Below are positions 25,060-37,183 of a stretch of 64,000 nucleotides of DNA, in pieces. The stretch comes from Tillandsia leiboldiana (taxonomy: Eukaryota; Streptophyta; Magnoliopsida; Poales; Bromeliaceae): positions 19,850,484 through 19,914,483 of the forward strand of contig CM055066.1 in NCBI GenBank assembly GCA_029204045.2, given 5' to 3'. How positions within the stretch are numbered: the stretch's first letter is position 1; the number at the start of each line of letters is the position of its first letter. Under the pieces are notes generated by a model that ran no database searches, was not told the DNA's origin, and saw only the letters and a program-made list of their open reading frames with translations. The position numbers and the translations under genes were made by a program.

Positions 25060-28000
25060 TGTCACGCCCCGGGGTCGAAACTGCGACCCGGGCTCGCCAA
25101 CAGATCCGCCACCTATGCCAAACCCCGCATAGGCGAAACGTCCTACCTGCAAGAAAAGTACTACAGCTAAACAGATATCAGAGCTATAAATAAAAATCTG
25201 CTGTAAAACTAAAACCAACCGCTGTACAAGTGGAAATAATAATAACAATGTCCGTCTCCCAAAATGATAATCATACAATATCCTCAAATTCAAAACCCCG
25301 AACTCAACAGGGAGGTATCTCAAATAAAACATCAGTGTACAGGCTCTCAATACATTACATATCCTCACTACAATAGTCTCTCAAAAGAGAAAAATAAAAT
25401 AACTAATCTACTGACGATCTCCTCTGAAGGGGTACCGCTACTCTCCAACGACGGGTGGGGATCTAGCACGAGACTCCCTCGCCCCGCACGGCAACCGCAG
25501 AATCAGCAACACCCGCTAAGACTCTTCAAAACAAAGGAGAGAAAGAAAGGGGAGGGGGAAAACCCCCAATGGGTGTGAGAACTACACCAAAAAGGGAGTT
25601 CTCAGTGGGTACCACCGCCAGGCCCGACGATCTGCCCACTAAGTCCACTGGAGGCATAAGATAAAAAATACAGTAGAAACTGAACAAGAAAGCTATAAGT
25701 ACTATACAACTACCATGCCTCTATCTAAATGCTCAAATAGGGAAACTCTGATAAAGATATGCTACACTCGCACACGAGGTGCTCAATCGACCCAATCGAG
25801 CTGACTGTCACACCGGGTCCAGTCAAGCCTGCGCCTACCTACAACCATCTCCCATTGCCGGGCAGGAATTACGTAGGGTGTCCATAAGGACTAACTCGCT
25901 ATCGAATAGTGGCACATGCAGGCTATAATCAAAATCCAGGCTCTCTCTCTCAGAACGGATAGACTAAAGATCCACAATATCTCGCACAACGGTCGAAAAA
26001 CCTACAACAACCATGGGACCACCGTCAAACCCCAAACGGTTCCCAACAACACTAGCACTGGTCTACACACAGCTACTAGACTCTACTCAGCCCCCAGGCA
26101 CGAGTGCAATAATAAAAGTATCTGTCTGACATAAACCCAATCACTGGCACTGCCTGCTCTGCTGTCGAACTCAAGAACTCAATCGCGGGATACAGACCGG
26201 CCTCGATCCGTCCGGTCGCATTCCAAAGTAAGTAAAAGATCGGCCTCGATCCGTCCGATCGCATACTAAAGTAAGTAACTGACCGGCCTCGATCCGTCCG
26301 GTCGCACACTCCGGAGTGGCACTCGAGGGGAGCGACCCACACGAGTAAAGTAACAACTGTAACAAGTATCGCTGCAACGGGGATCACGATATAGCAGGAC
26401 TGGATCACGACTCTGATCAAAGTGGAAAAACTCATCCACTAAAGGGAAACCCGATCCCCAAACTGATGCAACAGTAAACAATAAGTGAGAAACTCCATCC
26501 ACTAGAGAAACCTGATACCCAATCTGATGCATAAGCAACCTCCGGTCAACCGCCCAATGTCCGCGGTTGCTGCAATACCCCATAAACCACAACATCACCA
26601 ACAATCAATAACCAACACCACAATATCCCCAAAATAGCACACCCTGTTTTTACAAACCAGCAGAGAGGAGGGAGATTTTCACCTACATACAGTCCTCTAA
26701 AAATCCCAGAAAAATCACGGTTGCGATCCTCGTGACGAGTAGCCCCAAAACGAGTATTTATACACCTCATTCCGACACGTGTAGGCCAAGAAACAATTAG
26801 AACAACATTGGAAGCCACTTTCTCAAGAACACAATCCTGCTGGAAAAACAGCAGCAAAGAACCTTAATCCTCACCCTCGAAACGACCTCATAAAACTCCA
26901 ATAAAAATACAGGTGCGTTCCTCTCGAAGAGTAGATATCAATCGAGTCCTTATACGCCTCATTCTGATGCTCACAGGTCAAGATAGAAAATCGACAAGCC
27001 TCCGTTGTCCAAAAGCTCATAGTAGAACAAGGGGTCAAAGTTTGCCTCGGGAACTATGCCAACAACTCAAAATGAGGAGAAGTTATCAGCACAGAAAACG
27101 AAGCCTTACTTCTCTTGAACGCGCTGCCGCAAAAATCAGCTCAAAATACCATCGGAGTAATCCAGGGTGCCTCACGGACCAAAAAGTGACGGTGAAAGAC
27201 AAAATCCAAGAAACGTCACAGTGTGCCGCGTCGTAGAAAACACGGTTATCGAGGCCTCTAAAAAATATGAAACTTCATCGAAGGGTGGAGGAAAGAGAGA
27301 GGAACATTTTTCCTTCAAGGCTCAGAGGGAGAAAAGCTTGGGAAAACCTTCAAATCGCAGGCCAAAGAGGGGATATATATGGCCTAATCCAAACAAATGG
27401 GATAATTCCAACCAAGTCCCTGTTTCCGGGCGCCCGAATGTTTTCGGGCGCACACAGAACACCAACAGTGCCCAATCCGGGCCGTTGATCCAGCGCCCGG
27501 AATCACCCCAACGCGCCAAGTGGCGCTGAACAGGGGACAGCGGATCCGGCCGCTTACCAGGCGCCGCGTGGCCTGCCTCGGAGTCGACGCGTGGTGCGCC
27601 CGAGCGGGAATCGCGCGTCAACGCACGCTCGCGTGCGCGCACGCCCCGCTGTCGGGCACGCACCCCGAGGCACCTGCCACAAACTACGTGGACCGCGCTG
27701 CCTGCACCAGCCACCCAGCGGCCGCCACGTGTCCTACCTTCCGGTGCACGCCGGCGCCGTGGACCGCGCGCCTGCCCGCGCGCCTGCCTGCGGCCGCTCC
27801 GCCGCCTGTCCGAGCCCGCTCCGCCGCTGCCCGCCGCCGCCCGTCGGTGCTGGAACTATACCTGTTGCCTCGAAAATCGTGCCAAATCATCCGGGCTCCG
27901 AAAAATAAAAGTAAATAGCCTATTTTGATCGTTTTCGCGCGTTGAATCCAAATCCGTTGCCCGTTTTGCCAAATTCCAATTCTGAAATTTGTCGAAGGCA

Positions 28001-28236
28001 TCCAGATGAGTGTTCTTAACCCAAATTTCGCCCTGAGTCCAATTCTGATGCCCGATTCGCGCGAAACCACTGCTAAACAATCGACGGGGTCCTCCGATTA
28101 CCCACGTGATCCATTTTACACTCGAAGTCCATCACTTGTGTCCAAATTGGTGCAGAAACACCGCTGACATGCCACATAGTCCTCCAAAAGCTGCTGGTCA
28201 CACTGTAGGAGCCCTGCAGATATCCGGGTCTCCACA
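25060..28236 (-). repeat. 5' LTR of the Gypsy element (3177 bp)
   Basis: Near-identical partner of 18561-21755. U3 is at about 27480-27850 and the TATA region near 27370-27380. Confidence 0.92.
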
Positions 28237-28312
28237 TTTCTCCTCCTCGTCCAGTTCCATTTAATCTCTTCTTTAATCGCATTTTTAATTGCTAAAATGG
28301 ATCGAGTATGAT
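28237..28312 (+). repeat. Tandem-duplicated segment, copy 1 (right part)
   Basis: Continues copy 1 after the retrotransposon; matches 28488-28563. A 25-bp filler (28313-28337) then leads into copy 2. Confidence 0.85.
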
Positions 28313-28337
28313 ATCCGGGTCACACTGTATGGATCGT

Positions 28338-28563
28338 CCGATTTTTTCAACGAATTTACGAATTTTATTGGTATTATACCCGTACCGATTTTTTTATTGC
28401 CGAATCCGAATTAATTAACTATGATCTCCGCCCCCCCCTTCTCTCTCTCCTCCTGACACTCTCTCTCCGCCCTATTTCCCCAGGTTCTTTCTCCTCCTCG
28501 TCCAGTTCCCTTTAATCTCTTCTTTAATCGCATTTTTAATCGCTAAAATGGATCGAGTATGAT
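28338..28563 (+). repeat. Tandem-duplicated biotin carboxylase upstream segment, copy 2 (uninterrupted)
   Basis: The intact copy of the duplicated segment, lying 60 bp before the start codon at 28623. It contains a CT-rich stretch and a CCCCAG/GTTCTTTC junction that could be a leader intron boundary. Confidence 0.85.
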
Positions 28564-28664
28564 GTTTGTTTTGTTTTGATTGGTTTTGGCTTCTTTTTGA
28601 TGATTTTAGGGTATGTTCCACTATGGACGCGCTGCTCATGTGCAAATCCGCTTGCTCCCCCCCT

Positions 28665-29548
28665 GTAAATGATGCTTAATTACTCAGATTCAGCTAGTTC
28701 AGTTAATTTATTTTGGTGCGCAAAGTGATTTTAGTGAGCATGAATTGGAATTTGAGTTAATTGTGCATGCTATTGTGGTTGAGAGCTTCAAATGGTGATT
28801 TGGGAAAAGATCTGGTTTAAGATTTGGCGTACATGTCAGAAGGCGTATGTCTCCTATCGGTTTCTCGTCTGCTTGAGTTAAAATGCTTAAAGATTTGATT
28901 GATTTGGATATAAGTGCTGCAAAATTTGAGTTGATTTAAGGAACAGTGAGAAATGTTGCTCGTGGATTGGAAGTTAAATTACATTGATGCATCATTCCTT
29001 AGTTCTTAGTATTCGTTGGCTACCTATGTAAGCGCTGAATTTCTTTTGTTTTCCTCTCCAATTGGATCTTTATTATTATCTTTTCCGTAGTTTCATATAT
29101 TTGTAGTATATATACGCTTTTTGATTATCATGTGAAAGTTACAAACTGGCCTTTTCTGACATAATCAGCTGGAAAACTATAGATTTCTATGGGTTGTGCT
29201 TTTGAGAACTTTTCTCGTTTGTGTTAACTGTATTCTTTGTTCGTGCTCTTAATAAATTAATTTCATGAATTTATTAGCTTTTAGATATTCAAGATCAGAA
29301 AACCCATAAAATGATCTGGAAATGGGTCTAGGTGGCTAGAGGGAAAAATGTTGATAAACTGTAAATCTTTGGTTACAATATTTGCTGTCTTTTATTATGA
29401 TGTCATGAAGAGCTGCAGCTTCATTTTTGTCCAGTATTTTCTTTATCTTTGAAATTTCTCTCAAGTAGCGTTAGATTGGTGATTTATAGTTTACTATTCA
29501 TTCTGTTTTCTTTTGTGGGTCTAACTTCATGGTGTTTTTGTGAAAAAG
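28665..29548 (+). other. Biotin carboxylase intron 1
   Basis: GTAAAT donor, AAAAAG acceptor, AT-rich, no other feature seen. Its phase-0 position between SPP and GLF fits the plant gene. Confidence 0.75.
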
Positions 29549-29883
29549 GGTTTATTCGTCAAACCTGCTAGAGGAATTAGGAGATCACAATGCAGCTTGA
29601 TGGTAGGAAACTCTCCAAACTTTCTCAAGATAAGCCTTCCCAGACAAAGGGCTTCCGGAACGACCACTAAGTCGAGAAAATGTGGGGGAGCTCTTAGTGC
29701 GACTTGCAGGAATGAGAAGATAGTTATAGCAAATCGAGGTGAAATCGCAGTCCGAGTGATTCGCACTGCTCACGAGATGGGGATTCCGTGTGTTGCAGTT
29801 CACTCAACAATAGATCAGGATGCACTTCATGTAAAGCTTGCAGATGAAGCTGTTTGCATTGGCAAAGCACCGAGCAGTCAATC

Positions 29884-30373
29884 ATAAATGATGCTTCTCA
29901 TTTTGTCAGCAAAAATATGCGAATTCAAACTAATTAGCACCTATCCGGCCTGGCTTTTTGAGAAAATTGTCTATCCCAATAAGTAGGAGCTAAGCATTTT
30001 GCAAAAATAATGCCTGGAATTTTAGTTGTAGTGGGCAGTTGAAATGAGCTTTTGAGCTCAAAAAGCGAAAGCTCCGACATTGACCTTTTGCTTTTGCTGC
30101 AGCTTGGTAGCTATTGAGGAAGATTTTAACACAAATATTGTCCGTACTTCTTTGAACAACTCTACTTAAACAATATTTTTATCGAAGCTCTGGCCTAGCC
30201 AAATAAGCCCTTAATATAGTTGCCCTTCTTTTCCTCCTCAACATTCCTTTTTTTTTTTGGAATTGTATACATAAAAGTATCAGCTGGTGTTGTATTCCTT
30301 TGCAGCTTGTCTACATTTTAATAACTTATTAAACTATAGAAAACGTTTTATCTGATATTCCTTTCTTTGACAG
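29884..30373 (+). other. Biotin carboxylase intron 2 with abnormal donor
   Basis: Reading phase requires exon 2 to end ..CAATC at 29883 and exon 3 to start at 30374 after TTGACAG. The intron then begins ATAAATG. The acceptor is ordinary. Confidence 0.7.
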
Positions 30374-30515
30374 GTATTTGTTCATTCCAAATTTTTTATC
30401 AGCTGTTGTTAGCCGGGGATGCACAATGTTGCATCCAGGTTATGGTTTTCTGGCTGGAAATGCTGGTTTTGTTGATATATGCAAAGAGCATGGGATCAAC
30501 TTTATCGGGCCTAAT

Positions 30516-31207
30516 GTAAGCAATCTATATGCACAAATCTCCTTTGAAAAATATCACTCTCGGTAATTAGAGTTATACCAACTTTTTTGCTTTTGTATAT
30601 TGTCAAAAGATTTAATTTTAAAATAAGGGAGAAAATTAAGTTTTGGATACTCTGCAATCTTGTAAGTTGGACCTCAAGGTGCATAAAGAATTTACAGTTC
30701 AATGTTTCATCTATCTAGGACTAGCAGGTCATTTGATGTTTTTAGTGCTTTATTAAATTGTAAGACATCATACCCATGCTTGAAATTCACAAACACATAT
30801 TTTTTGAAATAGGTGCTTGCCATACACTTTCTCCCAGTTAAATTCATTCCAAAGATGCTGAAAAGAGGGAGAGAAGCATTTCTTTGGAATTTCTTTTCTC
30901 TTATCAAATCGCCCTTCTAAGTACTATTCGTTCTGATGTCTAGGCTAACCTAGAAGTTTTAGTCATTGTACTGTTTGCCTCTACTTGTTTAAAAAATTGT
31001 AAACTTTTTGCACTGTTCCTGCTTTGAACACGTAGTAATTGTCTGCTGCTGTAAATTTGTCTTGTTATCTTTGGCATAGATATTTGTTCATTTCAGAGAT
31101 TTTCCAAGAGTGTAGTGAATTGTTTCTTCTGCAGGCTTTGAATCGCTGAAGAGCAAATGTTTTTCTGAAACATGAAATTAATTTTTTCCTTTTTCGTTCT
31201 TACCCAG
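30516..31207 (+). other. Biotin carboxylase intron 3
   Basis: GTAAGC donor and CCCAG acceptor; no other feature seen. Confidence 0.75.
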
Positions 31208-31378
31208 GATAGCATTAAGGTTATGGGTGACAAATCTACAGCAAGAGAAACAATGAAGAAAGTGTAAGGAAAGCGGATGCGCGTGCATTTACATTTAATG
31301 CAGCGAAAATAAAATTTTATTTTATAAATATAATCTAATTATATATACCTTAACATCATAACATTTATGATATTAGTA

Positions 31379-31383
<5 letters not shown>

Positions 31384-31461
<78 letters not shown>
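31384..31461. repeat. (AT)n microsatellite
   Basis: About 39 AT units inside the LTR-like element; the tyrosine-isoleucine frame over it is an artefact. Confidence 0.95.
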
Positions 31462-31465
<4 letters not shown>

Positions 31466-32196
31466 CAAGATCATCTCGCGTGACACACAAAAATTATTAT
31501 TCTAATCTAATTAGAAGAAGGGTTAGAATTTCAACATTTGCTGATTACCGAAATTGTCTGTCGGTTGATATTGGATCTGAACTTTCGGTCCTTTGAGCCG
31601 CACAACTGTCCGGCCTCTATGAATATCCACACAAGGCTGCTCCGGGATCTGTGCTTCACACAATATAATCTCGAAACTTCTTTCGTGATTTCTTGTATCA
31701 ATGTGGAGAATAATTAATTCTCAAATTGTGCTAGCAATTTCAAGAGAATTAACTATAATATAGAGACCAATGATTGTGGGAAAACTTCTCTATGATGATT
31801 AAAGAGAACTCTAAATGATTACTTCATATGATTCTATATGATTTCTCATATGATTACTTCTTATGATTCTCGATGATTACTTTCTATCATTAGAGGAGAT
31901 TACTCTCTTCCTTTTATAAACCTAAGACTCATAAATAGGAGGAGAGTAAACTCCTCTCGTCGTTTTTAAAAAGTAGAGAGAAACCTCCACCATAAATGAG
32001 AGGAAATGAACTTCTCTCATTTATTAAGTGGAGAGGAGAGAAACGAGGAGAGGAGAAAGAGGTTTACTTTTCCTTTCTTAATTGCATGAATTAATAAGTT
32101 GAGTGAACGCACTAATTCACTTTCATTTCTCTTTCTTTAACTAATCAAATAATAATTAATTAAATTAAAGAGAAAGAGAGAAATAGTTTGTAAGTT

Positions 32197-32335
<139 letters not shown>

Positions 32336-33293
32336 CAATAAATGTTTTGCTAACCAGCTTAGCAAATAAATTCTTACTTTGTCATTTTAGCAAAATGGTC
32401 TTTATAAATTCTCTAAGCACAAATCACACGCAACCTTTATTGTGTGTGACCACATAGGTTCAATTCTATCTGGTTGTGGGATATGACACTAGACTCCTTA
32501 AGTGTCACCATCGGAACTCCTTTCGATGGACCAAAATATTTTTGACTCTCCCAATTGAGTGTGATTAACTATCTTAATCACTCATGTGGGTCCCACAATC
32601 CACGAGTGGCACCTAGCAGTATGTCGCGGTAATCAAAATAGAATGAATAATAGATTAAACCTCTAGGTGTAGTTACCGTGTGATTAAATCCTTCTATGAC
32701 TTGTCCTAATTGAGCCGAGGTTATGGATAACTCGTCAAACCCCATTACTCAATTATATATCTTATCTGATCATTAACTGATATATGAAAACTCATTTTTA
32801 TAAAATCACGCTGCCTTGGCCAAAGACTTTTATATCTTAAAGAACAGATAGCATAGGATAATTACCTCTCTACCGAGGGTGATAGATTCCATCTTAACAC
32901 ACACCTATCTTTATGCATGATCCACTGTAGCCAACATATGTAGACTTTAACTCATGATTAGGGTATAAAGTATTTACACAGTCAAACTACAGTAACCCAT
33001 ACGTAAGATAACCGTGGTGCCTCAGGTCAAAGGATCACTCACACCACTACAGCATGGAACAATTTACTGACGAGTGAGTAGACATCTATGTGATTGTTCA
33101 TAATTGGTCACGCTCTGTGAAAATGTTCTCCAACATTCACATGTATACTTGCTTTAGTGTCACCAAACTAATGACTTAAGACTCATCATCCCATAAGGAA
33201 AGCACAGTATACACTGACCTAACCGGATTTATCGCCGTCCTCATGATAATCCTATGATTAGGAGCATTTAAAAATTAATTACAAAAGAATACA

Positions 33294-36200
33294 TGTCACG
33301 CCCCGGGTGTAAACCAGAACCCGGGCCCGTCCACAGATCCGCCGTGCATACGGAATTTTCCGTGTACACGAAGCACTGGTAATCTGCTCAGATATAAAAT
33401 ATATAATAAAGGAGCATAAAACAGAGCTAAACTAAAACTAATACAACTCAGACAAATGTTGGAAATAAAAGTACAATAAGCTCTCACAAATATACAAGTG
33501 TCTCTCCCAGCTCACGAAATAAATACAACCAGCTGACCGCAGCCAGACCCAAAATAAAAGGAAATACAACCGTCTGAGTGTACAGGGGATACATCAAAAC
33601 TACAAAACTCAAACTCGGGACAGTAGCTATCTAATCAGCGATCCTCTTACCTCGATCCAGGGAAGAGGGTCCCGCAACTCCCGCAGAGGACTCTGCAAAA
33701 CAAAGGGGAAAAGAAAAGAGAAAGCAGTGGGGGGTGAGAACTACTATAAAAGCAGTAGCCTCCCCTAGTGGGTAGACCTCAAACTCAGACATGCCCACTA
33801 GGTCTATCAGAGGCGAAAATGAAAACAAAGGTGGTAAGCTACAAGTAACACTACTGATGAAGAGCTACCACTAACATGCCTCTAAGATGCCTAGCTAAAA
33901 GAATAGCTGAAAGCATGCACCAGAACGTCAAAGACTGCCTGACCAACCCAATCAAAACACCAGTAAACACTGGTACTGCCTGCTCTGCTGTCAACCTCAC
34001 AACTCAGTATCTCCCCTGTCCAAATGACCGGAACCCAACACGGTCTGACCGGCACCCAACACGGTCTGAAACCTACTCCGGAGTGGCACTCGAGGGGAGC
34101 GACCCACACGAGCATAGTATCACTGTAACTGGTATCATCAGTATCATAAAATAGTAGGACTGGGTCATGACTCTGATCAAAGTGGGAAAACCCATCCACT
34201 AAAGGGAAACTCGATCCCCTACCTCCAATCTGATGCAATAATAATGATAATAATAAGCCGGTCAACCGCCCACAGTCCGCGGTTGCCGCAACACCCAAAC
34301 ATCGATCCCCGCCTGTCCCAACTCTGAACATCTGCCTACACAATCCCCTAAGACTAGACGACAGGAGAAAGAATAAAAGCATGGTTTCTCCTAAGTCAAT
34401 TCCAACATGTTTGTGTAGCAGAAAAAGGTGGCCTAGCTAGATGACCATTCAAGCATGCAAAGTACTTTATTTGATAAAATCATTTCAATTATTCTAACAT
34501 ATGCAACATTAAGTGTTTGGAACCTCCGATGTACATGTGGCAGGATATATGATACATGATACAATTTAGATGCATAATCTACTAGCAAGTACCCCTTTTT
34601 ACAACATGCATTCTAACCACATGCCCAAACCTTCCCTTAACATATGACATGATATGGCTTTAGTATTATTTCCAACTAATTAAACTGCATATCTAAAACA
34701 TGGAAACACCACTTACCAACCTGTAGCTTGCTAACAATGCAAATATTAACAAAGGAACCTTAATCTCATACAAGCATGCTAGATACATTCACAATTAATA
34801 GCACATGATCAAGGCATTCTAATAGGCCTAGTGACATTCACAAGTAAGAGGTTCACAACATCACCCACCTCGAGCGCTAATCCAAGTTCCCAAAAGCGAA
34901 ACACAAGCTCAGTCCAAATACTCACCACCAATCTGTACAAAATACCCCAAAGGAAAGTACATAAGCTAATCATTCACAATTTCCAAAATCTGTCCCTTAA
35001 TACCACAGTCTAGAATTCTCCAATTTTTACCTGCGAAAAATGCCCAGAAAAATACAAGAAAAATACTATCGCGATCCTCGCGACGAACCCGTCGAAACGA
35101 GTACCTGCACGCCCAAATCGGAGTTTCCTACGCTGAGATAAAAATCCGGCAAGGGAAACACCCCAATCCAAACTGTACCAAATTTCTGTAACAAAGAACC
35201 ACAGAAAAAGGAGATTCTCACCCTCGAGCAAAATCTAGAAAAATCTGAGAAAAATCCAGGAGACTCGTTGCGAAATTTAGATGAAAAATGCCTTTTGAAT
35301 CGCCTCAATCCGACGTCTGAGCGAAAAGATACGGCAAGAACACCGTGGTGCTGTCCAAAAGTCCGCGAAGAAAAATGGGTCAAATGGGTGCTCAGAAAAC
35401 TCCAAGATCAGCATGGAAATCGAGGAACCTCAAAACACAGGAGTTGAAGTCCTACCTGCGAGGAGTCCAACGGCGCAAGAATCGGCGAAATCGGATGTCG
35501 GGGTGAGTCGGGGAAGCCCAAACACTGAGAAGGGGCGAAGCGGGTCGCCGGAGAGCAAGCGTCGCGCCGCGCCGAAAAATCGCTAACCTCGGGATGCGTG
35601 CCCCTAAAAATCCCAGGGATGTTCAGTTGGATGAGGAACAAGTAGAGGAAAAATCGCCCAACAGAAATCCCTATGAAAAACCGCTCAGAAAAAGAGCTAA
35701 GTGACCCAGAGACCCCTTTTTATAGTCCCAGCCCACAACACTAACGGGCCGGGTTTTCGGGCGCAAGATTCGGGCGCACTACGCCCGAAAACCCGGTCGC
35801 ACACTCCCCATCTGACGCGCCCGAAATCTCCTGGTGATGCCACGTCACCCCAAACAGGGGACAGCGGTGCAAGGTGGCCCGCTGCGCGCCGCGTGTCCCC
35901 TCGCGGTCAGCAGGGGTAGGTACGGCCGCCCAACCACGAGGCGACACGTGGCGCACTCGAGTGCGGCCGACCGCCCGCCTGGCGCTACTGTGCGCGCGCC
36001 GTCCTGAGGCGCCCCACTGCGCGCACCGTGGACCGCGCCCACGTGAGCCAGCAAATCCAAAGCCGCCACGTGTCATGCGCCCGGTCCACCGCAACCCCGC
36101 AAAATCGCTGAGCCGTGCCGCGTGCGCCGGCCATTCAGGGCACGCCACGCGTCCCCCGCCCGCGGTCCATGCACCGCCGCGCCTCCCCGTGGACCGAGCT

Positions 36201-36560
36201 GCGTGAGCCGGCCAATAATAGGCCGCCACGTGGCTTAGGCCGGTCCACGAGTCTCCCCCATGCACCTAAAATCCCCGAAAACTTCTGGAAGCCCGCTTTT
36301 GGTCATCCGGACTCCAAATTTAACAAGCAAATAGCCGTTTTCAAGCGTTTTTCCGCGCTGAATCCAAATCCAACCTCAGATTGGCCCAAAACCTTTTCTA
36401 AAATTCGAAAAATGCAGCCGAAGGCCAAGTCCGCTATCAAAGTCTCACAAGGTCCATCTGTGGCACCCCTTCGATGCACCATGGGCCAGACACACCAACA
36501 CTAGGTGTTCTACACAGTGGATTCATCGGAAAGTTGCATGGGAAAAACCAGAACACTACA
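33294..36560 (-). repeat. 3' LTR of the Gypsy chromovirus (3267 bp)
   Basis: Plus-strand start TGTCACGCCCCGGGTG, end GAACACTACA. Contains a GC-rich U3 (about 35750-36260) with four CACGTG boxes at 35945, 36040, 36067 and 36227, a TATA box near 35716-35726, and the invariant block at about 34076-34112. Confidence 0.92.
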
Positions 36561-36576
36561 TCCTCCCCCACAAGAA
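36561..36576 (-). promoter_or_regulatory. Polypurine tract
   Basis: Minus-strand TTGTGGGGGAGGA immediately precedes the 3' LTR. Confidence 0.75.
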
Positions 36577-36607
36577 AAAGTTTCGTCCTCGAAACAAAAG
36601 TCATACC

Positions 36608-37183
36608 TCAAGCAGGGGCCTCAAACAAGTGGGGGTAAGCATCCATCATCGCTGACTCCAGCTCCCAGGTAGCCTCGCGCTCATCAAGACTGCTCCAGAG
36701 GATCTTCACATAAGGGATGGCCCGACTGCGCAACTCCCTAACCTCACGGTCCAAGATCCTCAACGGCCGCTCAACATAGCTCAGGTTCTCAGCAACCTTC
36801 AATGGGGTGAAATCGATGATGTGGGACGGGTCATGAACATACCTCCTCAGAGTCGATACATGAAAAACATTGTGAACACCTGAAAGCCTGGGAGGAAGCG
36901 CAAGCCTGTAGGCAACTGGCCCTAAGCGCTCCAACACCTCAAAAGGTCCAATATAACGAGGGCTCAGTTTCCCACGAATGCCAAATCTCCGAATCCCCTT
37001 CGAAGGCGAGACTTTCAGAAAAACATGGTCACCCACCTGAAACTCTAAGTCTCGCCGTCGAGTATCAGCATAACTCCTCTGTCGACTCTGGGCGGTCTCG
37101 AGATGTCGTCGTATCAATCTGACCTTTTCCTCTGCCTCTAATAGTAGATCAGGACCCAATGTCTTCTTCTCACCCACGTCACT
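36608..37183 (-). CDS. Gypsy pol C-terminus with chromodomain
   Basis: In sense it runs from VGEKKTLGPDLL, through GKLSPRYIGPFEVLERLGPV (integrase C-terminal region) and the HNVFHVSTLRRY block, to YVERPLRILDREVR..VKILWSS and EATWELESAMMDAYPHLF. That last part is the chromodomain typical of chromoviruses and thought to guide integration to chromatin. It ends FEAPA-stop 48 bp before the LTR. It is in frame with the integrase segment upstream but separated by TAG at 37184-37186, probably from TGG. It would be translated only as part of the polyprotein. Confidence 0.9.
   Translation of the reverse strand, partial: SDVGEKKTLGPDLLLEAEEKVRLIRRHLETAQSRQRSYADTRRRDLEFQVGDHVFLKVSPSKGIRRFGIRGKLSPRYIGPFEVLERLGPVAYRLALPPRLSGVHNVFHVSTLRRYVHDPSHIIDFTPLKVAENLSYVERPLRILDREVRELRSRAIPYVKILWSSLDEREATWELESAMMDAYPHLFEAPA

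Larger units (their letters stand above)
18561..28236 (-). mobile_element. Complete non-autonomous Ty3/Gypsy (Tekay-like) retrotransposon
   Basis: Two LTRs (18561-21755 and 25060-28236) enclose a 3.3-kb interior. Perfect 5-bp duplications TTTCT flank it (18556-18560 and 28237-28241). A primer site matching initiator tRNA-Met (GCTCTGATACCA on the plus strand, 25040-25051) adjoins the right-hand LTR and a purine tract adjoins the left-hand one, so the sense strand is minus. A sampled stretch of about 450 bp near the sense 3' end of the LTRs differs at about 11 sites (2-3%), suggesting a fairly recent insertion. The interior keeps only shreds of gag and pol, with no intact polymerase or integrase, so transposition must have used proteins from another element. 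Confidence 0.93.
28623..31262 (+). pseudogene. CAC2: Plastid biotin carboxylase (heteromeric ACCase), truncated
   Basis: Four exons are recognisable: 28623-28664 (MDALLMCKSACSPP), 29549-29883, 30374-30515 and 31208-31262. Joined, they give about 191 residues: a transit-peptide-like N-terminus and then the biotin carboxylase N-terminal domain (EKIVIANRGEIAVRVIRTAH, GCTMLHPGYGFLA, DICKEHGINFIGPN, VMGDKSTARETMKK). The enzyme carboxylates biotin on BCCP with ATP and bicarbonate, the first half-reaction of plastid acetyl-CoA carboxylase. Family proteins are about 530 residues; the ATP-grasp core and C-terminal domain are absent. The frame stops two codons after MKK, where the element starting TGTAAGG enters at 31263. 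Two further defects: exon 2 is followed by ATAAATG instead of a GT donor, and the usual FLAEN motif reads FLAGN. The start is supported by an acceptor at 28608-28609, in-frame length and family-like residues. CAC2 is the Arabidopsis symbol. I judge it a pseudogene. Confidence 0.88.

Noticed and set aside
31208..31268. Natural end of the biotin carboxylase protein at TMKKV-stop
   Set aside because: The family continues for more than 300 residues; the stop is supplied by the inserted element.
31378..31596. Open frame of repeated YI
   Set aside because: Artefact of the AT microsatellite.
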